In this document: piece by piece, positions 21,609 through 29,426 of the stretch | Position numbering within the stretch: position 1 is the stretch's first letter | How the letters are laid out: every line of letters starts with the position of its first letter | Assembly: GCA_963716135.1 (NCBI GenBank) | Contig: OY970289.1 | Location: 3,720,001 to 3,784,000 of the forward strand | Reading direction: 5' to 3' | Source of the DNA: CAVRAW01 sp963716135 | Lineage (GTDB): Bacteria > Planctomycetota > Planctomycetia > Pirellulales > JADZDJ01 | DNA: 64,000 bases | Program-made: the position numbers and the translations under genes | Notes under the pieces: model-generated | Told to the model about the DNA's origin: nothing | Databases searched by the model: none | The model's input: the letters and a program-made list of their open reading frames with translations, nothing else

Positions 21609-22637
21609 ATGGCCCCCCACGGAAAACCAGACGAACAACGATCGGCTGCAGGCTTTCCAGCCACGCGCCTGCGTCGGCTGCGTTACCATCCGCTGGTGCG
21701 CGAACTGGTGCGCGATGTGCGCTTGGCACCGGCGAATTTCATTCTGCCGCTGTTCGTCAGGGCAGGGCGAGGCGTGAAGCAGGAAATTGGCTCGATGCCG
21801 GGGCATTTTCAATGGTCCCCCGACCGACTTGCCGAGGAAGTGCGCGCGATCGCCGATCTGGGCCTGGGCGGGATTATGCTGTTTGGCATTCCGGAGAAGA
21901 AGGACGCCGCCGGCAGCGATTCGTACAGCGACAGCGGGATCGTGCAGCAGGCGATCCGCAGCGTGAAAGGGGCCGCGCCGAATCTGTTGGTGATCACCGA
22001 CGTTTGTTTTTGCGAATATACCGACCACGGCCATTGCGGCGTGCTGAACGAAAAGACGGGGCGCATGGATGTGGATAACGACGCCACGCTGGAACTGTTG
22101 GCCAAGCAGGCCGTCAGCCACGCCAAAGCCGGGGCCGACGTGGTGGCGCCCAGCGGAATGATGGACGGCATGGTCGGCGCCATTCGCCGCGGCTTGGACG
22201 GCGCCGCTTTGGCGCACGTGCCGATCATGAGCTATGCCGCCAAGTTTTCCAGCGCCTTTTACGGGCCATTTCGCGAAGCTGCCGAAAGTGCGCCGGCCTT
22301 CGGCGATCGGCGCAGCTATCAAATGGATGCCGCCGCCGGCGCCGGCCAGGCGCTGCGCGAAGTGGAGCTCGATCTGGCCGAGGGGGCCGACATCGTGATG
22401 GTCAAACCGGCGCTGGCGTATCTCGACGTGATCAGCCGGGTGCACGAGCGGTTTCCCGGCGTTCCGCTGGCGGCTTACAATGTCTCCGGCGAATTCAGCA
22501 TGGTGAAAGCCGCCGTGGCCAAGGGTTGGCTGGATGAAAAAGCCGTCGCCTTGGAAATGTTGACCGCCATCCGCCGCGCCGGCGCTTCGATCATCATCAC
22601 CTACTGGGCGAAAGAAGCGGCAGCCTGGGTTAAATAA
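21609..22637 (+). CDS. hemB: Delta-aminolevulinic acid dehydratase (porphobilinogen synthase)
   Basis: 342 residues. Condenses two 5-aminolevulinates to porphobilinogen in haem synthesis. The zinc-type cysteine cluster is complete (DVCFCEYTDHGHCG). Both Schiff-base lysines are recognisable, in MSYAAKFSSAFYGPF and VMVKPALAYLD. The length is typical. The first ~15 residues before the conserved RLRRLRYHPLVREL are poorly conserved and the start has no strong ribosome-binding site. The next enzyme-coding gene of the pathway, hemL, follows 46 bp downstream. Confidence 0.96.
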   Translation: MAPHGKPDEQRSAAGFPATRLRRLRYHPLVRELVRDVRLAPANFILPLFVRAGRGVKQEIGSMPGHFQWSPDRLAEEVRAIADLGLGGIMLFGIPEKKDAAGSDSYSDSGIVQQAIRSVKGAAPNLLVITDVCFCEYTDHGHCGVLNEKTGRMDVDNDATLELLAKQAVSHAKAGADVVAPSGMMDGMVGAIRRGLDGAALAHVPIMSYAAKFSSAFYGPFREAAESAPAFGDRRSYQMDAAAGAGQALREVELDLAEGADIVMVKPALAYLDVISRVHERFPGVPLAAYNVSGEFSMVKAAVAKGWLDEKAVALEMLTAIRRAGASIIITYWAKEAAAWVK

Positions 22638-22683
22638 TCACATTCCGCCTTCCGCCTTCCACCCTCCGCCTTCTGGTTCCCCC

Positions 22684-23979
22684 ATGTCGCGCGATAAAAG
22701 CCACGCCGCGTTTGCTCGTGCTCAAGAATTGATGCCTGGCGGCGTGAACAGCCCTGCCCGGGCGTTCGGCGGCGTGGGAGGCGAGCCGGTTGTTTTCGCG
22801 CGCGGCGAGGGTGCGTATCTCTACGACGTGGATGAAAACCGCTACATCGATTACGTCGGCTCGTGGGGCCCGATGATTCTGGGACACGGCCATCCGCAGG
22901 TCGCCAAGGCGCTTCATGCGGCAGTGGATCGCGGCACGAGTTTCGGCGCGCCCACCGAAGCGGAAAGCGAATTGTGCGAGCTGATTATTCAAGCGGTGCC
23001 GAGCATCGAAAAAGTGCGGCTCGTGAATTCCGGCACGGAGGCCACAATGAGCGCCATTCGACTGGCGCGCGGTTTCACGGGGCGCGACGTGATCGTCAAG
23101 TTCGCCGGCAATTACCACGGCCACGTCGATAGTTTGCTGGTGGCAGCGGGCAGTTCGGCGGCGACGCTGGCGGTGCCAAATTCGCCGGGCGTAACCGCGG
23201 GCACGGCGGGGGACACGTTGGTGCTGCAGTTTAACGACGTGGCCGGCGTGGAGGCTGCTTTTCGCCAACAGGGCGCGCTCATCGCCGGAGTGATTGTCGA
23301 GCCGGTCGTGGGCAATATGGGCGTGGTGCCGCCGGCGGCCGGTTTTTTGAACGCGCTGCGCGAACAAACCGAGAAACACGGGGCGCTATTGATCTTCGAC
23401 GAGGTGATGACCGGCTTTCGCGTGGCCTACGGCGGGGCGCAATCGCTGTTCAACATTCGGCCGGACTTAACGACGCTGGGAAAAATCATCGGCGGCGGGT
23501 TGCCTGTGGGAGCGTACGGCGGCCGGGCCGATATCATGGACCACGTGCTGCCGGCGGGCAAAGTGTTTCAGGCCGGCACGCTCAGCGGGAATCCTCTGGC
23601 CACGGCGGCGGGAATCGCCACGCTGAAAGTGCTGCGCGACACCAATCCGTATTCACGGCTGGAAAAACTTTCCGCGCGGCTGGCCGCGGGATTGGATGCC
23701 TCCGCGAAATCGGCCGGCGTGCCGCACACCGTGGCGCGAGTCGGCAGCATGATGACGCTGTTTTTCAATCCGGAGCCGGTCGTCGATTGGCCCACCGCCA
23801 GCCGCAGCGACACGAAACGCTTCGCCCAATATTTTTGGGGCTTGATCGACCGCGGCGTTTACATGCCGTGCAGCCAATACGAGGCGCTATTTGTATCGGC
23901 GGCACACAGCGAAGCCGATATCGATGCCACAATCGCCGCTGCGAAAGTCGCGCTGGACCGGCTTGGTTTATGCAAGTAG
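22684..23979 (+). CDS. hemL: Glutamate-1-semialdehyde 2,1-aminomutase
   Basis: 431 residues. PLP enzyme that makes 5-aminolevulinate, the substrate of the adjacent hemB, by the C5 pathway. The N-terminus SHAAFARAQELMPGGVNSPARAF is characteristic. PLP-binding and catalytic elements are NSGTEATMSAIRLARGFTGR, FDEVMTGFR and the lysine in TTLGKIIGGGLPVGAYGG. FQAGTLSGNPLATAAG is also conserved. The frame is intact. A CCGCCTTCC-rich spacer separates it from hemB; co-transcription is likely. Presence of hemL implies the C5 rather than the Shemin route in this organism. Confidence 0.97.
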   Translation: MSRDKSHAAFARAQELMPGGVNSPARAFGGVGGEPVVFARGEGAYLYDVDENRYIDYVGSWGPMILGHGHPQVAKALHAAVDRGTSFGAPTEAESELCELIIQAVPSIEKVRLVNSGTEATMSAIRLARGFTGRDVIVKFAGNYHGHVDSLLVAAGSSAATLAVPNSPGVTAGTAGDTLVLQFNDVAGVEAAFRQQGALIAGVIVEPVVGNMGVVPPAAGFLNALREQTEKHGALLIFDEVMTGFRVAYGGAQSLFNIRPDLTTLGKIIGGGLPVGAYGGRADIMDHVLPAGKVFQAGTLSGNPLATAAGIATLKVLRDTNPYSRLEKLSARLAAGLDASAKSAGVPHTVARVGSMMTLFFNPEPVVDWPTASRSDTKRFAQYFWGLIDRGVYMPCSQYEALFVSAAHSEADIDATIAAAKVALDRLGLCK

Positions 23980-24011
23980 AATCCGACAGCGCTTGCCTCC
24001 GTTCGATCGGC

Positions 24012-24017
24012 TATAAT
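24012..24017 (+). promoter_or_regulatory. Candidate -10 element for the toxin-antitoxin pair
   Basis: A perfect TATAAT lies 38 bp before the antitoxin ATG. The best -35-like hexamer (TTGCCT, 23993-23998) is only 13 bp away, which is too short, so this rests on the -10 box alone. Confidence 0.35.
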
Positions 24018-24055
24018 TGTTTGTGGCGTCACGGCACCGCCCAGGAAGCGATCTC

Positions 24056-24262
24056 ATGGATACCGCACAAGAAATCTATTCGAAGAATGTTTTGTCGCTG
24101 CCGGCGTCGGAACGCTTGCGCTTGGCAACGATGATCCTCGACGATCTCTCCAGGTCATCGGCCACCGCTCTGGATTTCAGCGACCATTGGACTGAGGAAG
24201 ATGTCCGCGATCTCGCCGCGTTTGCCGCCAAGTTCGCAAATGGCGAGTTCGAAAAGGAATAA
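24056..24262 (+). CDS. Small putative antitoxin partner of the MazF-like toxin
   Basis: 68 residues (MDTAQEIYSKNVLSLPASER...). Mostly helical and charged, with an acidic middle (DHWTEEDVRDLAAFAAKF) and a basic-acidic end. It has the size and position of a type II antitoxin, and the LPASERLRLATMILDDL stretch resembles small addiction-module components. The ATG at 24056 has AGGAAG about 8 nt upstream (24042-24047). The stop at 24260-24262 lies 2 bp before the toxin start, as expected for a co-translated pair. The family was not identified with certainty. Confidence 0.7.
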   Translation: MDTAQEIYSKNVLSLPASERLRLATMILDDLSRSSATALDFSDHWTEEDVRDLAAFAAKFANGEFEKE

Positions 24263-24264
24263 GT

Positions 24265-24594
24265 GTGGCCAGGGCAGGAGACATTGTGGTTGTCGATCTC
24301 CCGGGTGTACAGGGAATCAAACGGCGCCCGGCAGTAGTCCTGTCGTCCGACCTCTACCACTCGACTCGGCCCGACCTCATCATCGGATTGATCACAAGCC
24401 AAATTTCATCCGCTGCGACGCAGACGGATTGCATCTTGAAGGATTGGCAAGCCGCCGGCCTTCACAAAGCGTCGGCATTTCGTGCTTTTCTTGTGACGCT
24501 GCCCAGTGGCGCGGTGTCCGCAGTGATTGGACACACTTCCACAGGAGATTGGCAATCGATTCTGATTTGCGTTCAGTCCGCACTCGCGAAATGA
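24265..24594 (+). CDS. MazF/PemK-like toxin (mRNA interferase)
   Basis: 109 residues starting at GTG, with AAGGA just upstream. The opening AGDIVVVDLPGVQGIKRRP and AVVLSSDLYH match the MazF/PemK pattern (GDIV-VD-P-G-E-K-RPAVVLS), where the beta-barrel holds the RNA-cleavage site, and LIIGLITSQ is the usual second strand. MazF enzymes cleave single-stranded mRNA at short sites and are neutralised by the upstream-encoded protein. No transposon or phage signature adjoins it, so it is a solitary chromosomal module. Confidence 0.85.
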   Translation: MARAGDIVVVDLPGVQGIKRRPAVVLSSDLYHSTRPDLIIGLITSQISSAATQTDCILKDWQAAGLHKASAFRAFLVTLPSGAVSAVIGHTSTGDWQSILICVQSALAK

Positions 24595-24715
24595 ACAAAA
24601 AAAGCATCCCATTGCTGACATCAACATTCCAGTTCTCGGCCTGATTAGGCATCGTCCTACGCAGGTCGAATGGAATCTCGCGCCAAGTTTTTGGTTGGAT
24701 GAGATCTTGCATGAG

Positions 24716-27700
24716 CTACGGTGTCCGCTGCTGCTGCAGCCGTGGCGGCGGCGGGGGCGGAAGTGATTCCGCTTTTGGCGAGGCGGCCGGTGGCGCTGCC
24801 GACTGCTTGGATGGCGCGGCGGCCGGCTTCGGCGCGCTCGGCGCGGCGGTTTCGCCCTGCTGCATATCGACCTCCGCGTGCAAGGCAATCGTGCGCTGGT
24901 CCAGCGACAAGTCGGCGTCGAGCTGCCGCAACCAGTTCAAAATCGGCGCGGTAAAATCGGCCGGCGCCGGACTGAACAGGCCGTCGAGCAGGCGCATTTG
25001 CGCCGCCGGCAACGCCGTGGACGCCCAAACCGAGGGCCCTCCGGACTGCTGCTGCAATTGATATTGCCCGCCCAGCGGGCATACGAATTGCGCGTCGGTC
25101 AATTGCTGGGCCACGTTCAGACAATCTTGCGGCGGCACGCGCAGTTGCGTATTCAATTCCTGTAGGAAGCGCAAATTGCCGATCGCCGCCATCTTCGCGG
25201 CGCGATAGAACAATCCGTTGACCAAACCGGTCAGCTTGGAGCGGCCCAAATCGCCGGAGTGCAACCACGCCTGCGCCGGACGCGGCGCGTCGATAAACTT
25301 GAATTGCGGCGTGACAATTTCCAAGATGTCGCGTTGCGGGGATGCCGCCGTGAAGTTTCCATCACGGCGCTGCCACATGCCGCCGGGCGAGCGACCGTAA
25401 CCCGCGGCGTCCAACTGCACCTGTCCGACTCCCAGCCACGTGAAAGCCGCCGGCGTGGGATAAGCTCCGAAGTAAAACGGCGGCAACAAACCCGTTGGCG
25501 AGAGCAAAGCCGCGGCGGCTCCACCGGCATTCCCCAACAGGCCCCCGAGCAACTGGCCGTTCCCCAGGCCTCCGCGTCCCAGCGGCACGCCATTGATGGT
25601 GATGCCCGAAGCTCCCGGTTGCCCAGCGGCAGGCGCCGATTGCGGCGCGCCGCCTTGCGCGGAATCCTGTCCAGCGCCTGCGGGATTGAGCGCCTCGGGC
25701 ACCGCGTCGCGGATAGCGCCGAAGGCTCGATACACACCCTGCGGCTGGCCCATTCCTTTGGAGCTCAGCAGATTACCGCTGAGGATGACTTCCGCGCTAA
25801 TCAAATCGCCCGGGATGGGGGCGAGCTTTTGTTTCGTCAACGGCCCCAGCGCCGTGGCGATGGTGTCGTAGTTCTTGGCGGCCAGCGGAGTGAGCTGCAC
25901 GTCGAGCACGATGTGATCGACGTCCGGCGCCGCGCCGCGCTTGCGCTTCACGCCGGCCACGACCGGATCGAACTGCGACCATTTCGATTGCAGCCACGTG
26001 GCGAATTGCTGGTAGCGGCGTGATTCCTCGGGAGTGATGCGATCGAAGGCGACATCGGGCACCGGCAGAAACGTCCCGCGAGCGCCGCGCAGCGAATCGT
26101 CGAACTGTCCGGCTGAGTTTTGCACCAGGCGGCTGCCGTCAACGCGCTCGCCAAATCCCTCGGGCAGATATTGCGCGGCGATCAGTTCGTCCAACGATTG
26201 CGCTTCATGCCGATTGCCGCGCGCAGCAAGCTGCGCCACCATGGCCATGTCGATTTCGGCCGCAGATCGCATCCGGCGGGCCATTTCGACCTGGTAGTGC
26301 GGGCCGACAAGGTTGCGGAAAAACTCGCCGGAAAGATACGCGAACACGGTGTAATCGTTGCTGATGGGCATCAGCGAGCGGGCATAGCGGAACTCGGCGG
26401 TTTGTCCCAGGGCCTCTTTGCCTGCGCCGACGGCGAAGAACCGCTCCACCAGCCTCTGTGAATTCGTGACAAAGTGAAAATCGCCGTCGACGGCGTAAAA
26501 CGAACGGACCCGGTTATCCGGCGTGGACAAAAACGAAACCTGGTGGCCGGCGATCTCGACCTGCTTTTGCGTGCAGCCGGGCTCGCGCTTGAGCGTTTCC
26601 GCGCGCTGGCGGGTGAAATCGCTGGACAGCGCGAAATTATTGCGGGCCTGAAACAGGACGCCCACCGCCGCGCCTTCGCGGAAGAACAGATCGCCGCCGA
26701 CCATCGCCACGTCGGAAATGATCGTGGGGCCGAGCAGCTCGGCCAGGGCGGGCTCTTTCAGCGAAATCTGCCGCTCGACGCGCACCGTGAGCCCGTAATC
26801 CAAGCCGCGGCGGTTCAACAAATTCTGCAAGTCATCGTGCCAGCGCGTCATCGTGTGACGCCACCACAGATAATTTGGGAACGTGCCGAAGCGAACGTAG
26901 TAACACTCGGCGGGCACGTGCAGCGCGATCGGCTCGATGCTCGCTCCGCCCAGCGGTTCGGGAAGCTTAGCGGCGAAGGGAATGCCGGCGGGCAGCGGCT
27001 GATCGGCGGCTTCGAGCGGCTCGCTGCGCCGCGCCAAAACTTGCGTTTGCATTTGGCTGCGCATATTGTCGGCGCCCAAAAGCATGCCGAGCTGGCGATC
27101 CAGTTCTTCATCCCCCGATTCCACCTCGGACGAATTGGCACGAATGCCCGTGATCGAACTGAACAGACTGTTGGCCAGCGATTGCACCAACGGCGGCGGC
27201 ATCTGGCCCGCCGGCGGCAGATTCAATCGCCGCGACAACGTGGCCAGCAGATAGTTGTCCACCAGATCGGGATAATCCGCCGAGCGATCGATGCGGTTGG
27301 CTTGCCGGGCATACGACACCCACCATTCCGTCAGCAACCGGGCGTGTCCGACTGGCTCCCGTTGCGGAGTGACCGTGGTCGCGGTGCCGGTCGGCGTGTA
27401 CAGTTCCAACTGCAGCGGGGCATCGCCGGTGAACAGGAAATAAACGGTCGCCGTTTGCGGGCGACCCAGGAATTCGCGCACGGCGCGCAGCGACTCCGTC
27501 TGAAAGGCCTGGAACTGCACTCGGCCGTTTTTCTCCGAAAGAATGAAATTGTTGTTACCCAACAAGGCGGGATTGACGCCTGGCGGCAGTTGCACGGTCC
27601 AACGTCCGACGCCGTATGGATCCCCGGCAATCGCTTCGATCCCCGGCTCGGCGGCGGGGCGCAAGAAACGGCCGCGAAACAGTTGCGCATCGGCGGATGG

Positions 27701-27778
27701 ATCGCATGCCAAAACGCCAGCGACGCTCATCGCGGTTAACAGAAACCGCCCAAGCAATCGGCGAACTTCAAATCGCAT
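24716..27778 (-). CDS. Large secreted protein of unknown function
   Basis: 1020 residues, frame intact. An N-terminal signal peptide is evident (MRFEVRRLLGRFLLTAMSVAGVLA). The body lacks motifs I recognise. Visible parts are a region around residues 280-480 rich in aromatic residues (VRFGTFPNYLWWRHTMTRW), a Gly/Gln/Pro-rich low-complexity segment around 700-770 (SAQGGAPQSAPAAGQPGASG), and a C-terminal Ala/Pro tail ending in PPPPPPRLQQQ. A remote relation to DUF3352-type planctomycete proteins is possible but not shown. The gene is monocistronic, and ~120 bp separates its stop from the toxin gene, which is on the opposite strand. Confidence 0.8.
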   Translation of the reverse strand: MRFEVRRLLGRFLLTAMSVAGVLACDPSADAQLFRGRFLRPAAEPGIEAIAGDPYGVGRWTVQLPPGVNPALLGNNNFILSEKNGRVQFQAFQTESLRAVREFLGRPQTATVYFLFTGDAPLQLELYTPTGTATTVTPQREPVGHARLLTEWWVSYARQANRIDRSADYPDLVDNYLLATLSRRLNLPPAGQMPPPLVQSLANSLFSSITGIRANSSEVESGDEELDRQLGMLLGADNMRSQMQTQVLARRSEPLEAADQPLPAGIPFAAKLPEPLGGASIEPIALHVPAECYYVRFGTFPNYLWWRHTMTRWHDDLQNLLNRRGLDYGLTVRVERQISLKEPALAELLGPTIISDVAMVGGDLFFREGAAVGVLFQARNNFALSSDFTRQRAETLKREPGCTQKQVEIAGHQVSFLSTPDNRVRSFYAVDGDFHFVTNSQRLVERFFAVGAGKEALGQTAEFRYARSLMPISNDYTVFAYLSGEFFRNLVGPHYQVEMARRMRSAAEIDMAMVAQLAARGNRHEAQSLDELIAAQYLPEGFGERVDGSRLVQNSAGQFDDSLRGARGTFLPVPDVAFDRITPEESRRYQQFATWLQSKWSQFDPVVAGVKRKRGAAPDVDHIVLDVQLTPLAAKNYDTIATALGPLTKQKLAPIPGDLISAEVILSGNLLSSKGMGQPQGVYRAFGAIRDAVPEALNPAGAGQDSAQGGAPQSAPAAGQPGASGITINGVPLGRGGLGNGQLLGGLLGNAGGAAAALLSPTGLLPPFYFGAYPTPAAFTWLGVGQVQLDAAGYGRSPGGMWQRRDGNFTAASPQRDILEIVTPQFKFIDAPRPAQAWLHSGDLGRSKLTGLVNGLFYRAAKMAAIGNLRFLQELNTQLRVPPQDCLNVAQQLTDAQFVCPLGGQYQLQQQSGGPSVWASTALPAAQMRLLDGLFSPAPADFTAPILNWLRQLDADLSLDQRTIALHAEVDMQQGETAAPSAPKPAAAPSKQSAAPPAASPKAESLPPPPPPRLQQQRTP

Positions 27779-27927
27779 GATGGTACAACCCTTTGGCCGA
27801 GTGCTAGCAAGGACGATAGTTAAGCGCCGGACTCTGGCGCCATTCTAAGGCGATTAGCCCGCAAAGAGATAGTCTGGCGGCACAAACCGCTAGTGGAGTT
27901 ACGCTTACGCGCAGCGCGCCAGTCGGC

Positions 27928-28677
27928 TTATTCCGCCGCGGCCGGCTTGCCGTTCAGTTGCGCTGCGTCGAGATGAAAATCGATCACCAGCGGCAAGTGA
28001 TCGCTGGCGCGGCGGGCCAACTGGCTGTGGACCACGCGGGCGTGTCGCACAATGATTTTGCCGCGACTGAAAACCTTGTCCAAAGAGCCCAACGCCAGGT
28101 ATGCCGGGAAGGAACGAAACCGCGAAATGGGCGTGGTGACTTGTTGAAATCCGTGCACGCTGAAGTCGGCCTTGTGCAGCGTGTTGCGCCAGTCGTTGGC
28201 GTCGCCGGCGATCAGCGTGGGCAGATCGATCGATTCGCGAAACAAGTGATGGTTCAACAGGTGTTCCACTTGCCAGTGCCGCTCTTTTTCGGCCAACCCC
28301 AGATGGTAGTTCACCAGGTGCAGCGGCCCTTCGGGAGTTTGAATGACGACCAACTGAGCGCCTCGCGGTTTTTTTGTTTTCAGCCGCAACGAGATCTGAT
28401 GCTTGCGCAGAATGGGCCAGCGCGACAAAATCAGATTTCCATACCCACCGGTTCGCAGGTGAACGTTGGGCTGATAACAATAGTTGGCAGATTTGAAATA
28501 ACGGCAGAGCAACCCCGGTTGATCGTCGAAATGCGAGCGCCGCAGGTGGCGGGCAACTTCTTGCAGACAAACGAGGTCGGGGTTTTCGGCTTCGACAACG
28601 TCGATAATCCGCCGCAGTCGATACAGCCGATCGCGCCCGCCGATGCCTTTATGAATGTTGTAAGTCAGAAGACGCAT
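27928..28677 (-). CDS. Endonuclease/exonuclease/phosphatase (EEP) family hydrolase
   Basis: 249 residues. Metal-dependent phosphodiesterase or nuclease fold. The family signature residues appear in order: the N-terminal Asn in LTYNIHKGIG, the metal-binding Glu in DLVCLQEVARHL, HLVNYHLGLAEKERH, the catalytic Asp/Asn pair in LIAGDANDW, and the terminal SDHLPLVIDFHL. There is no signal peptide. Close relatives include cardiolipin-synthase-associated EEP proteins, but the substrate cannot be named. It lies 24 bp downstream of the YhcH-like gene on the same strand. Confidence 0.9.
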   Translation of the reverse strand: MRLLTYNIHKGIGGRDRLYRLRRIIDVVEAENPDLVCLQEVARHLRRSHFDDQPGLLCRYFKSANYCYQPNVHLRTGGYGNLILSRWPILRKHQISLRLKTKKPRGAQLVVIQTPEGPLHLVNYHLGLAEKERHWQVEHLLNHHLFRESIDLPTLIAGDANDWRNTLHKADFSVHGFQQVTTPISRFRSFPAYLALGSLDKVFSRGKIIVRHARVVHSQLARRASDHLPLVIDFHLDAAQLNGKPAAAE

Positions 28678-28701
28678 AACTGCCCAACCTTCAAAACAAC
28701 C

Positions 28702-29166
28702 TCACCAGTCGACGGCCACTTTTACCACCGCCTTGAGCACCTTGCCTTTGCCGGCCAGCGGGGCATGGGCGTCGGACGGAAAGAACACGGCAAAATGTCC
28801 CGGCGGCAGCGTCGTCCACAACTCCGGCTTGTCGCTGAAAAACACGACGTCCTTTTCTTTATCGTATTTCTCGGCGACGTTGGGGCAATCGGACACCGCT
28901 CGCCAGCCGAACTCCTCGGCAGTTGCTCCCGCTCGCGGCACCATAAATTGTACGTCAATGTACTTGCGGTGGGCTTCCAGCTGGGTGGCCTCCCGGCCGC
29001 GCCCCTCGCATTCTTCCAGGATCAAATACAGCGTGTCGCCCATCACGTCGTGACGCCCGGGCTTGAGCTCGGCAAAGGGCGTGCTTTGCAATAAGTCGAA
29101 TGCGGCGTCGAAGCCCGGATGCAGCCGCCGATACTGGGCCGATTGATCGAGGCGATCGATGATCAT
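28702..29166 (-). CDS. YhcH/YjgK/YiaL (DUF386) family protein
   Basis: 154 residues. The cupin-like family includes EbgC (beta-galactosidase subunit) and YhcH (sialic acid catabolism) and binds sugars or anomers with a metal. Signatures are LEAHRKYIDVQFMV (metal-binding His and Glu) and LPPGHFAVFFPSDAHAPL (second His). The ATG at 29166 is chosen over longer starts because GGAGG precedes it by about 10 nt. It is divergent from pyruvate carboxylase, with ~260 bp between the two starts. No sugar-specific genes adjoin it, so the substrate is open. Confidence 0.88.
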   Translation of the reverse strand: MIIDRLDQSAQYRRLHPGFDAAFDLLQSTPFAELKPGRHDVMGDTLYLILEECEGRGREATQLEAHRKYIDVQFMVPRAGATAEEFGWRAVSDCPNVAEKYDKEKDVVFFSDKPELWTTLPPGHFAVFFPSDAHAPLAGKGKVLKAVVKVAVDW

Positions 29167-29426
29167 GGCGCAAAAGCCTCCGTAAATCGGACCGCGCGCG
29201 TGAGCGACGAACCAGCTCGCGGCCGATTCTGTCCTGCGCATGCCGGCCCACAAGTTCCCCTATCCCGCAAGGTTGCGAAGTTACCATGACCGAGCGTCAT
29301 TGCCAAGAAAGCCCTGGCGGGATTCCTGGAGTAGGATAGTATGAGAGATTCGTGCCCCTGGATCGGTCGGACCAAGTGAGGCGGCCAGCGCGACCGACGT
29401 ACCTTCCGGAGTTCCAACCGGCTTTC

